In this document: positions 17,182 through 24,596 of the stretch, piece by piece
Numbering within the stretch: the stretch's first letter is position 1
Layout of the letters: each line of letters opens with the position of its first letter
Assembly (NCBI RefSeq): GCF_001704275.1
Contig: NZ_CP011533.1
Coordinates: forward strand, 2,356,001 to 2,420,000
Reading direction: 5' to 3'
DNA: 64,000 bases
DNA from: Streptomyces noursei ATCC 11455
GTDB lineage: Bacteria > Actinomycetota > Actinomycetes > Streptomycetales > Streptomycetaceae
The notes under the pieces: generated by a model
Databases searched by the model: none
Told to the model about the DNA's origin: nothing
The model's input: only the letters and a program-made list of their open reading frames with translations
Made by a program: the position numbers and the translations under genes

Positions 17182-17201
17182 AAAAACCTTCGGGCTGCCC
17201 G
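17182..17201 (-). terminator. Short intrinsic-type terminator after the membrane phosphatase gene
   Basis: On the minus strand a small stem (CGGG/CCCG, 17191-17201) is followed within four bases by a run of five T (17182-17186), just after the stop at 17204. The short stem keeps confidence modest. Confidence 0.4.
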
Positions 17202-17203
17202 GC

Positions 17204-19297
17204 CTAGCGCCGCAGGTCGTCCGCCTCCGGCCCGAGCCGCCCGTACGGCTCCTCCGCCCCCGGGCCGACCGGCGGTCGCGGACCGTCCGCCTCCCGCAGC
17301 CAGCGCCGCAGCACCTGGTGGACCTGCTCGGCGCCGGTCAGCGGCGTCCCGTCCGGGGCCGGCGGAGACAGCTCCGCGGGCCACAGGAGGAAGGGCCGGC
17401 TCTGCGGGCCGCCCAGTCCGCCGTGCGAGCCGATCTGCTCCTCGAAGGCGTGCACCGCGCCGGTCGCCGGATCACAGGCGGAATTGATCATGAGGTCGGC
17501 GACGTGCGGGAACCGGTCGGTGCGGCGGACCGCTTCGGCCGCACCGGGCCCGAAGGGCGCCAGCGGGTCCGCGCCGACCACCCGCCCGGTGTCGAGGTGG
17601 TGCTCGCCGCCGTCCGGGCCCAGCACCACCGCACCGTGCGCGACCGAGCGGACCAGGACGAAGCCGATGCCCGGGTGGCCGGCGAGGGTGTCCAGCAGCG
17701 CCGGGTGGCGGCGGTCCAGCTCCTCACGGGTGATCCGGCCGGGGACGTCCGGGAACGAGACCAGGCCGAGGTTGCCGGAGGCCAGCACGACCGGCTGCGC
17801 GCCGGGCCGGTCCCCGTCCGCCGTCCCCTCCGGCCGGCCCAGCGCCGCCCGCGCCGCCTCCCGGGCCTCGGCGCCGCTGGCGGTGCGCCCGGCCCGCCGC
17901 CGGACCGGCAGCCCGCACCCGGCGCGGACCAGGTCGCTCAAGGTCAGCCCGTAGCGGTCCCGGAAGGTCGCGCCGGGGCTCTGGCCGTGGTCGGAGAGCA
18001 GCACGACGCGGTACGGCCGGGGCGCGTACCGGCCGGCCTCGGCGATCAGCTCGATGCAGCGGTCGAGGCGGCGCAGCACCTGGTGGGTGTCGCGGTGCAC
18101 GGGCCCCGAGTGGTGCGCCACCTCGTCGTAGGCGACCAGGTCGGCGTAGACCGCGGTGCGGCCGGCCAGCATGTCGCCGAGCACCGCGGCGACCACCACA
18201 TCGCGCTCGACGACGGTGGCGAAGGCCCGGATGACCGGGTAGAGGCCGCCCCGCCTGACCCGTGGCCGCTCGCGGCGGCAGCGGCTGCGCAGCGCCTGGC
18301 CGATCTCCCGCAGGACCTCGGCGACGAAGGAGACCGCGGTCCGGGTGGCGTTGGCCGGGTCGGAGAAGTAGGCGAAGTAGCCGGCCCGCGAACGGTTGTA
18401 CCGGCCGCGCCGGGCGGCCACCGACATCACCAGGGCGACCTGGTCGGCACCGCCGCTGAAGAGGTTGCCGCGGCTGGCGCCGTCGTGGGCCAGCAGCCCG
18501 CCGTCGCCGGTGCGCGCGACGGCCCGGCGCTGGAGTTCGGCGGCGCTGCTGGGCCGGTTGCTGACGATGAGGTCGCCGGTCTCCTTCTCGTACCAGCGGA
18601 AGGCGGGCAGGTCCTCGTTGCTGCCGTGCAGGATGGCGAGCTGGCTGGCGCCGGTCTGGCTGGACCAGTCGGTGCGCCACGGGACGAGCCGGTGACTGGT
18701 GCCGATCCAGCGGGCGAGGGTCGGCATCAGCGGGCGCTCGCCGCGGGTCGCCTCCCGCAGCACCTCATGGCCGACGCCGTCGAGCTGGAGGAAGACCGTC
18801 CCGGGCGTGGCCGGCCCGCGGTCCGCGCCGGCCCGCCTCCCCCGCCGGCCGGCCAGCCGCACCAGCCGACGCCGGTACGCCTCGTCGTTGCGCACCGCCA
18901 GGAAGGTCGAGGTCGCCGAGGACGCCGCCGACATCACGGCCGCCACGATCACCGCGGTCTCCGGCGTGGTCTGCCCCCGTCCCGCCGGGACCACGTCCAA
19001 GGCGACCAGCAGCAACGACCCGTTGAGGAAGAACACCAGCAGCCCCAGCACCAACGCCGGCACCAGCAGCAGCGCGCGCACCAGCAGCGGCCACACCAGG
19101 GCGCTGAGCAGGCCGAACGCGCCGGCCGCCAGCGCCGCGGTGAGTGCGGTGCGGGTGAGGCTCTCGCCGCCCACGGCCTGCAGCCGGAAGTCGGGCAGCA
19201 CCGCGGCCAGGGCGAGCAGGGTCAGGCTGGAGACCGCCCAGACGGCCAGCACCCTCAGGAGGGCGCCGCCGAGGGCCTTCCACCGCGCGGTCCGCAC
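17204..19297 (-). CDS. Membrane-anchored alkaline phosphatase superfamily protein (nucleotide pyrophosphatase/phosphodiesterase type)
   Basis: A 697-residue protein. The first 150 residues hold four hydrophobic segments arranged like a phage-holin-4 type membrane domain. The rest is an alkaline-phosphatase fold: VFLQLDGVGHEVL (metal Asp), WSSQTGASQ (likely nucleophile Ser/Thr), YADLVAYDEVAHHSG (Asp/His metal ligands) and VVLLSDHGQSPG (Asp-His pair). Such enzymes hydrolyse phosphodiesters or phospholipid headgroups near the membrane; the real substrate is unknown. GTG start with GGGAGG about ten bases upstream. It is divergent from the MBL-fold gene at 19638. Confidence 0.8.
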   Translation of the reverse strand: MRTARWKALGGALLRVLAVWAVSSLTLLALAAVLPDFRLQAVGGESLTRTALTAALAAGAFGLLSALVWPLLVRALLLVPALVLGLLVFFLNGSLLLVALDVVPAGRGQTTPETAVIVAAVMSAASSATSTFLAVRNDEAYRRRLVRLAGRRGRRAGADRGPATPGTVFLQLDGVGHEVLREATRGERPLMPTLARWIGTSHRLVPWRTDWSSQTGASQLAILHGSNEDLPAFRWYEKETGDLIVSNRPSSAAELQRRAVARTGDGGLLAHDGASRGNLFSGGADQVALVMSVAARRGRYNRSRAGYFAYFSDPANATRTAVSFVAEVLREIGQALRSRCRRERPRVRRGGLYPVIRAFATVVERDVVVAAVLGDMLAGRTAVYADLVAYDEVAHHSGPVHRDTHQVLRRLDRCIELIAEAGRYAPRPYRVVLLSDHGQSPGATFRDRYGLTLSDLVRAGCGLPVRRRAGRTASGAEAREAARAALGRPEGTADGDRPGAQPVVLASGNLGLVSFPDVPGRITREELDRRHPALLDTLAGHPGIGFVLVRSVAHGAVVLGPDGGEHHLDTGRVVGADPLAPFGPGAAEAVRRTDRFPHVADLMINSACDPATGAVHAFEEQIGSHGGLGGPQSRPFLLWPAELSPPAPDGTPLTGAEQVHQVLRRWLREADGPRPPVGPGAEEPYGRLGPEADDLRR

Positions 19298-19637
19298 GCC
19301 GTCCCGTCCTCCCCGCTCGGGCCCGCCGCACCAGCCGGACGGGCATTCCGGCCAAGGGTGTCATCAATGCGGGCGGGTGTCATAAAGCGGGCGCGGAGAG
19401 CGGGCGGGGATTGTGGGCGGGGAAAGTGGGCGTGGCAGGGGGCAGGGCATATCCCCGCCACTCGGTGCACGCGTCCCCGGGACCTGCCTGCGGGGCGGAT
19501 GAGGGAGGATCGGTAACGATCGGAACGGGGTACGCGGCAGGACGGCCGGCCGATGAGCGGCCCGGCCCCGGCAGGGCGTCGCGGTCGGAGCGTCCCGGAT
19601 CGGGCGGTGCCCGGCCGGGCAAGGAGGTGGACCGAGC
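19298..19637. other. Divergent promoter region, 340 bases
   Basis: Contains repeated GCGGGCG-like runs around 19370-19410 and the strong ribosome site AAGGAGGTG at 19620-19628. No gene and no clear palindromic operator were seen. Confidence 0.5.
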
Positions 19638-20438
19638 ATGTCCGTGAAAGTCACCTGGTGGGGACATGCCACGGTGACCGTCGAGGACTCCGGGGTGCGA
19701 GTGCTGACCGACCCGCTGTTCGTCGCCCGGCTCGCCCACCTGCGGCGCCGCCGCGGCGCACTGCCGCCCCCCGAGGCGGCCCACGCGGACGCGGTCCTGA
19801 TCTCCCATCTGCACGCCGACCATCTGCACCCTGCCTCGCTGGCCCGGCTCGCGCCCGGGACCCGGCTGATCGTGCCGTACGGCGCGCCGGCCGCCGTACC
19901 CGGACTGCGCCGGGTGGCCGCCGCCAGGGGCCTGCCGGTGAGCGAGCTGCGGCCGGGCCAGGAGTGCCGGATCGGACCGCCCGGGGACGCCGCCGCCCTG
20001 ACCGTCCGCGCGGTGCCGGCCGCCCACGACGGCCGGCGGCTTCCCTACGGACCGCACCGCGTCCCCGCCCTCGGCTACGTCATCAGTGGCACGGCCCGCA
20101 CCTACTTCGCCGGCGACACCGGGCTGTTCCCGGAGCTGCCGGACGAGGTCGGGCCGTGCGAAGTGGCGCTGCTGCCGGTGGGCGGCTGGGGACCGTTCCT
20201 CGGCCATGGCCACCTCGACGCCCGGCGGGCCGCGGTGGCGGCGGCCCGCCTGGCACCGTGCAGCGCGGTGCCGGTGCACTACGGCACGTACTGGCCGATC
20301 GGTCTGGACGCCGTCCGGCCCCACGAGTTCCACGCGCCGGGTCAGGAGTTCGAGCGACAGGCCGGGCTCCTCGCGCCGAAGGTCGCCGTGCACCGGCTCG
20401 GGCACGGCGAGTCGGTGCAGCCGAGGACCACCCGATGA
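19638..20438 (+). CDS. MBL-fold metallo-hydrolase
   Basis: A 266-residue metallo-beta-lactamase-fold protein of the UlaG/L-ascorbate-lactonase-like branch. It starts VTWWGHATVTVEDSGVRVLTDPLF and carries the metal motif SHLHADHLHP, then AAHDGRR, FAGDTGLFPEL and GPFLGHGHLDARRA. AAGGAGGTG precedes the ATG, so it should be well translated. The substrate is unknown; relatives hydrolyse phosphodiesters, lactones or N-acyl phospholipids. It is followed 46 bases later by a DedA-family gene on the same strand, so a membrane-lipid role is possible. Confidence 0.83.
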   Translation: MSVKVTWWGHATVTVEDSGVRVLTDPLFVARLAHLRRRRGALPPPEAAHADAVLISHLHADHLHPASLARLAPGTRLIVPYGAPAAVPGLRRVAAARGLPVSELRPGQECRIGPPGDAAALTVRAVPAAHDGRRLPYGPHRVPALGYVISGTARTYFAGDTGLFPELPDEVGPCEVALLPVGGWGPFLGHGHLDARRAAVAAARLAPCSAVPVHYGTYWPIGLDAVRPHEFHAPGQEFERQAGLLAPKVAVHRLGHGESVQPRTTR

Positions 20439-20484
20439 CGCCCACGGTCCGGCACCGGTCGGCACGAGTCCCAACGGCACGGCC

Positions 20485-21159
20485 ATGAGCGGTACGACGC
20501 TGGCCGACGGCCTCCACCAGGTGCTCACCCATGTCCCGCCGGAATCGACCCAGCAGGCGGTCGGCTACCCGTCGCTGTTCCTGCTGGTGGTGCTGGGCTC
20601 GCTGGTGCCCGTCGTGCCCACCGGCGCGGTGGTCAGCTCGGCGGCGGCGGTCGCCTTCCACCACAGTTCGCCGCTTGCCCTGCTGCTCGTCTTCGTGGTC
20701 GCGTCCGGCGCCGCGTTCCTCGGTGACCTGGGCCTGTACTGGCTCGGGCGACGCGGCGTGCACTCCCGCAACGGCTCGCGCTGGCTCGCCCGGCTCCGCG
20801 ATCGCGCCGCACCGGAACGCCTGGCGCAGGCGCGGCACAGGCTGCGGGAGCACGGCGTGTTGGTGCTGGTGCTCTCCCGCCTGGTACCGGCCGGCCGGAT
20901 CCCGGTCATGCTGGCCTGCCTGCTCGCCGAGATGCCGCCCCGGCGCTTCGCCCGCGGCGACCTCCCTGCCTGCCTGGCCTGGGCGGCCACGTACCAGCTG
21001 ATCGGCCTGCTGGGCGGCTCCCTCTTCCCCGAGCCCTGGCAGGGCGTGGCCGCGGCGATCAGCCTGACGGTGCTGTTCGGCGCCGCCCCGGTCGCGTGGC
21101 ACCGCCTCCGCCCGTCGCCGGCGGACGGCGAGGAACAGACGGCGGAAGGGGAGGGATAG
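20485..21159 (+). CDS. DedA/SNARE-associated (VTT-domain) membrane protein
   Basis: A 224-residue membrane protein with about five hydrophobic helices. It matches the DedA pattern: PVVPTGAVVSSAAAVAF, a GDLGLYWLGRRGV segment after a hydrophobic stretch, VLVLSRLVPAGRIPVMLACLLAEMPPRRF and a final helix. Some DedA proteins are undecaprenyl-phosphate or phosphatidylserine scramblases. The conserved Arg in LSRLVPAGR is present. The ribosome site is weak, and the short gap suggests co-transcription with the upstream MBL gene. A (GGGGCA)4 tract lies just beyond the stop. Confidence 0.8.
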   Translation: MSGTTLADGLHQVLTHVPPESTQQAVGYPSLFLLVVLGSLVPVVPTGAVVSSAAAVAFHHSSPLALLLVFVVASGAAFLGDLGLYWLGRRGVHSRNGSRWLARLRDRAAPERLAQARHRLREHGVLVLVLSRLVPAGRIPVMLACLLAEMPPRRFARGDLPACLAWAATYQLIGLLGGSLFPEPWQGVAAAISLTVLFGAAPVAWHRLRPSPADGEEQTAEGEG

Positions 21160-21194
21160 CGGACGGGACTGTACGGGACGGGCGACGGGCAGGC

Positions 21195-21218
21195 GGGGCA
21201 GGGGCAGGGGCAGGGGCA
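21195..21218 (+). repeat. (GGGGCA)4 tandem repeat between convergent genes
   Basis: Four exact GGGGCA units. The four G4 runs with 2-base loops are a canonical G-quadruplex motif on the plus strand, in the 82-base gap between the ends of the DedA and MBL genes. Confidence 0.8.
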
Positions 21219-21241
21219 GGACGGTGGGTGAGGCCGGGGCC

Positions 21242-22495
21242 TCAGCGCTCCGCCAGCACCCGCGACGCGCCGACCGGCAGATCCCACAAGTCCGACCGCG
21301 AACGGCCGGTCGCCGCCCAGGCGGCCCGGATGCGGTGCAGCGGCTCCAGCGGCGGCTCGGCCGAGAGCAGGAACGTCGACCAGTGCATCGGCGCCAGGCA
21401 CCGCGCCCCCAGGTCCTGGCAGGCCCGTACCGCCTCCTCCGGGTCGGTGTGCACCGGCCGCAGCATCCAGCGCGGGTCGTACGCCCCGATGGGCAGCAAC
21501 GCCAGGTCGATGTCCCGGTAGCGGCGGCCGATCTCCTCGAACCAGTGGCCGTAACCGGTGTCCCCCGCGAAGTGGATCCGCCGCCCGTCGGGGGCGGTGA
21601 GCACCCAACCGCCCCACAGGGAACGGCAGGTGTCGGTCAGCGTCCGCTTGCTCCAGTGGTGCGCGGGCACGAAGTCGATCCGCACCGGACCGGCGGGGCC
21701 GGCCAGTTCCACCGCCTCCCACCAGTCCAGGTCGGTGACCCGGGTGAAGCCGCGCCGTCGGGCCCAGGGCGCCAGCCCCGCGGGAAGCAGCAGCGGAACG
21801 TCGCGCGGCAGCCGCTTCAGCGTCGGCGCGTCCAGGTGGTCGTAGTGGTTGTGGCTGATGACGACGGCGTCGACCGGTGGCAGGTCCTCCCAGCGGACCC
21901 CCACGGGGGTGACCCGGGCGGGCGTACCGAGGATCTTGCGGGACCAGACCGGGTCGGTGAGGACCGTCAGCCCGCCCATCCGGATGACCCAACTGGCGTG
22001 CCCGGCCCAGGTCAGCGCGACGGTCGTGGGACCGACCTCCGGCATCGGGCCGGGCTCGAACGGCAGTTGCTGGATCTGCCGGAGCGTCTCGGCCGCCGGG
22101 CGGAGCTTGCCCTCCCGCGCGATCCGGGCCAACGCCCGGACGCCGGGCAGCGGCGCGGTCAACCGGTCGGTGAAGTCACGGGGCCAGGTGCGGGGCTCCC
22201 CCAGGGGGCGCGGTTCGGACAGTGGGCGCGGTTCGGACAGTGGGTGCGAGGGCGGCGCGGTCTCCGGAAGCGCCGCGGCGGCAAGACGCCCGCCTACCGC
22301 GCCAGCAGCCGCCCCACCACCAACCTCCTCGACGCGGGAGGTCTCATCGAGAGGGGTCTCCTCGACGGAGGTCTCGCCCAGGGACGTTTCATCCAGTGAG
22401 GTCTCGTCTAGGGACGTCCCCTTGAGGGAGGTCTCATCGAGGGAGGTCTCATCGAGGGGGCGCCCGGCGAGAGAGCGCTCGGTCTGTTCGGTCAT
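21242..22495 (-). CDS. MBL-fold hydrolase, NAPE-phospholipase-D-like, with repetitive N-terminus
   Basis: A 417-residue protein. From about residue 105 it matches the NAPE-PLD-like MBL family: TWAGHASWVIRMGGLTVLTDPVWS, metal motif SHNHYDHLD, PAHHWSKRTLTD, FAGDTGYGHWFEEIG, and LLPIGAYDPRWMLRPVHTDPEEAV. Members are zinc hydrolases acting on N-acyl phospholipids or other phosphodiesters. Residues 14-53 are eight copies of a LDETS-type pentapeptide and 87-101 a shorter SEPRPL repeat; this tail is absent from the core family. The ATG overlaps the TGA of the upstream aminotransferase-fold gene (ATGA), so the two are translationally coupled. Confidence 0.85.
   Translation of the reverse strand: MTEQTERSLAGRPLDETSLDETSLKGTSLDETSLDETSLGETSVEETPLDETSRVEEVGGGAAAGAVGGRLAAAALPETAPPSHPLSEPRPLSEPRPLGEPRTWPRDFTDRLTAPLPGVRALARIAREGKLRPAAETLRQIQQLPFEPGPMPEVGPTTVALTWAGHASWVIRMGGLTVLTDPVWSRKILGTPARVTPVGVRWEDLPPVDAVVISHNHYDHLDAPTLKRLPRDVPLLLPAGLAPWARRRGFTRVTDLDWWEAVELAGPAGPVRIDFVPAHHWSKRTLTDTCRSLWGGWVLTAPDGRRIHFAGDTGYGHWFEEIGRRYRDIDLALLPIGAYDPRWMLRPVHTDPEEAVRACQDLGARCLAPMHWSTFLLSAEPPLEPLHRIRAAWAATGRSRSDLWDLPVGASRVLAER
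22337..22456 (-). repeat. 15-base minisatellite, eight units, coding for LDETS repeats
   Basis: Eight imperfect 15-base units translate as LDETS x2, LKGTS, LDETS x2, LGETS, VEETP, LDETS within the N-terminus of the MBL gene. Unit length is a multiple of three, so copy-number change would keep the frame. Confidence 0.9.
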
Positions 22496-23763
22496 CCAGG
22501 GGCTCCATTCGAGGGCCGGGCAGAACCGGAGTCACGAGGCGGGCGGGCGAGTCGCGCCGGAGCCGAGCCCAGTTCGGCCAACGCCCGATCCAGATCACCC
22601 AACCCCGCCCGCACATGGGGAAGTTGGAGTGGATCGGCCGTGTTCAAGACACGCTGCCGCAGCTCCATGTCGGCGCCGAGCAGGGCATCCGCTCCCAGCC
22701 GCACCCGTAGCGCCTCCGGGTCGTCCTCGAAACGATGGGCGCCGCGGGCCGCCCACGACGCCAACTCCCTTTCCAGTTCCGTTGATCCGGTGGGCCCACG
22801 GACGCCGAACGACCGCCGCAACGGTTCGAGGTCGGCGTAGAGGGAACTGCCCGCATGCGGCGGACGGCAGAGCGCACCGGCCCCGGCGAGCGTGCGGTAC
22901 AGCGCCCCGGTGAGTACCCCGTACACCCGCGCGGCGGCCGCGGTCCGCTCCCGTACGGCGTCGGGCTCGGCGAGCGCATGGGTGACCGCACGGGCGAGCG
23001 GCCCGGGAAGCGGGGTGTGCAGCCGGGTGAGGGTCTCAAGGACCGCGTCCCGTAGAAGGGCGCCCCGGCGGGTGCCCGGAAATCGGGCCAGCGCGACGGG
23101 CCAGGAGGCGGGCAGCAGCGCGGCCCGCAGATCGGTCAGCACCACGACCTCGCCCGGCAGTATCTCGGCGGGGCTGAGCACCACGGTGTCATGCGGGTCG
23201 TGCAGCAGATCCCGGCTCGATTCGTCGCTGACGACCCACAGCCCCTCCTCGGCCGCCGCCTCGCACACCTCGTGCAGTTGCTCCGGCGGCGGGCAGGTAC
23301 CGGTCGGGTCGTCGGCAACGGAGAGGACCAGGACACGCGGGGTGTCGCCGTGCATCCTGGCCCGCCGTACGGTCTCCAGCAGCGCGAACGGGTCCGGCAG
23401 CCCGCCCGATTCGGCCGGTACCGGCGTCAGGTGGACCGGCCGCCCCAGCAACCTGGCGGGCGGCGCGTACCACTCGGCGCACGGCCGCGTCAGCAGCACC
23501 GCACCGTCGACCGCGGCATACAGGGCGAGCAGCAGGGCGGCGGCCCCGGGGCCGGCCAGCACCCGATCGGCGGGGGTGAACAGGCCGCGGCGCTCCCAGT
23601 AGCCGCAGGCGGCGGCGCGCAGCGGCGCGGAGCCGCCGGAGGGTTCGGGGGCGGTGCGGCCGGCTGCCGCGGAGAGGTGCGCGGCGAGTTCGGGAAGGAC
23701 CGGCAGGCCCACCGGCGGGGCCGGATCCGGCTCCCGCTGCGGATCCGGGGCGGTCCGCTGCAT
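22492..23763 (-). CDS. PLP aminotransferase-fold protein lacking the catalytic lysine (probable pseudoenzyme)
   Basis: A 423-residue fold-type I aminotransferase relative. The family landmarks can be followed: PSGGSAPLRAAACGYWERRG (start of large domain), VLAGPGAAALLLALYAA, DDPTG at 151-155 in place of NPTG, SDESSRD at 179-185 in place of the SDExY motif, and TDLRAALLPASWPVALARF at 210-228 where the family has S-x-S-K. Arg213 stands at the PLP-lysine position and the whole protein has no lysine. It therefore cannot form the internal aldimine; a binding or regulatory role is more likely. Start 23763 has GGAGG at 5-base spacing. Stop overlaps the MBL start. Confidence 0.75.
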   Translation of the reverse strand: MQRTAPDPQREPDPAPPVGLPVLPELAAHLSAAAGRTAPEPSGGSAPLRAAACGYWERRGLFTPADRVLAGPGAAALLLALYAAVDGAVLLTRPCAEWYAPPARLLGRPVHLTPVPAESGGLPDPFALLETVRRARMHGDTPRVLVLSVADDPTGTCPPPEQLHEVCEAAAEEGLWVVSDESSRDLLHDPHDTVVLSPAEILPGEVVVLTDLRAALLPASWPVALARFPGTRRGALLRDAVLETLTRLHTPLPGPLARAVTHALAEPDAVRERTAAAARVYGVLTGALYRTLAGAGALCRPPHAGSSLYADLEPLRRSFGVRGPTGSTELERELASWAARGAHRFEDDPEALRVRLGADALLGADMELRQRVLNTADPLQLPHVRAGLGDLDRALAELGSAPARLARPPRDSGSARPSNGAPG

Positions 23764-23935
23764 CCGTACCTCCACTCCACGGCGGCCGGTCGATCGCGGG
23801 CCCATCACATGATGAACGGCCTCGACCACCTTCGCAGATCACGGGAGTGGCGACCGGGGGCGACACGTCAGCGGAGGGTGACCACTGTTCCCTGAGGCGA
23901 ACGCGGAGCCCGCCCGGCCGAACGGCCTCGGACCG

Positions 23936-24541
23936 CTACGCCTCGGCTTCCGCCTCCGCCCTCCGCCCGCCCGTAGGCGCCTCGTACCGATGCACCTCCA
24001 CCGTTTCCTCCGCCCCTGCCGCGCCCCATACCTGGCGCTCGGTGCCGCGCCGCACCCATCCCCGGCGCTCGTACAGCGCGACCGCCGAGGTGTCGGACGT
24101 CTTCACCTCCAAGACGGGCCGCACCCCCCGGGCCGCGGCCTCCGCCTCGACGGCGGCCATCAACCGCGCGCCGAGGCCGTGCCCCCGCGCGCCGGGCGCG
24201 ACATACAGGCGGCTCACCTCGCGTCCACATAGCGCGGCATGGCCGGCCACCGCGCCACCCGCCTCGGCGACCCACGCGGCGGTCAGCCCGTCGGGGGTGA
24301 GCCACCGGCCCGGTTCCTCGGGCCAGCGGTGGGGGTAGCCGCTGTGGGCGTGCACCTCGGCGAGAACCGCCACACAGGCACCGAGATCAGCATCCCTCCG
24401 CCTCCGAACCACCCACGCCTCCCGTTCCTCCACCACTCCCACCACTCCCACCCCTGACGCTTCTCCGCCCGCAACGCCCGCAACGCCCGCAACGCCCGCA
24501 ACGCCCGCAACGCCCGCAACGCCCGCAACGCCAACGGCCAA
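23936..24541 (-). CDS. GNAT family N-acetyltransferase with (GVA)7 N-terminus
   Basis: A 201-residue protein. The acetyltransferase core starts near residue 42 (VVRRRRDADLGACVAVLAEVH) and includes the acetyl-CoA-binding motif SRLYVAPGARGHGLGARLMAAVEAEAAARGVRPVLEVKTSDTSAVALYERRGWVRRG. Substrate unknown. Residues 5-25 are seven GVA tripeptides encoded by a perfect 9-base minisatellite. The start at 24541 is supported by GGGGGAGA five bases upstream, so the repeat is inside the coding region. It is divergent from the PAP2/diacylglycerol kinase gene with only 55 bases between starts. Confidence 0.83.
   Translation of the reverse strand: MAVGVAGVAGVAGVAGVAGVAGVAGGEASGVGVVGVVEEREAWVVRRRRDADLGACVAVLAEVHAHSGYPHRWPEEPGRWLTPDGLTAAWVAEAGGAVAGHAALCGREVSRLYVAPGARGHGLGARLMAAVEAEAAARGVRPVLEVKTSDTSAVALYERRGWVRRGTERQVWGAAGAEETVEVHRYEAPTGGRRAEAEAEA
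24466..24528 (-). repeat. 9-base minisatellite, seven perfect units
   Basis: CGCCCGCAA repeated seven times on the plus strand, coding for (GVA)7 on the minus strand at the N-terminus of the GNAT gene. Perfect identity suggests recent slippage. Confidence 0.92.
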
Positions 24542-24596
24542 CGGCCATCAGTGTCTCCCCCTGCCTGCCTCGCCCCTCCCCGGGTACACGTGACCC

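Noticed and set aside
15467..19516. A 1349-codon open frame on the plus strand
   Set aside because: It runs antisense to the permease and membrane phosphatase genes, has low-complexity Gly/Arg/Gln composition and no family motifs. Long shadow frames are expected at this GC content.
24466..24528. CRISPR-like repeat array
   Set aside because: Units are 9 bases without spacers and lie inside a coding region; it is a minisatellite. The arrays at 22337-22456 and 50476-50565 are rejected for the same reason.
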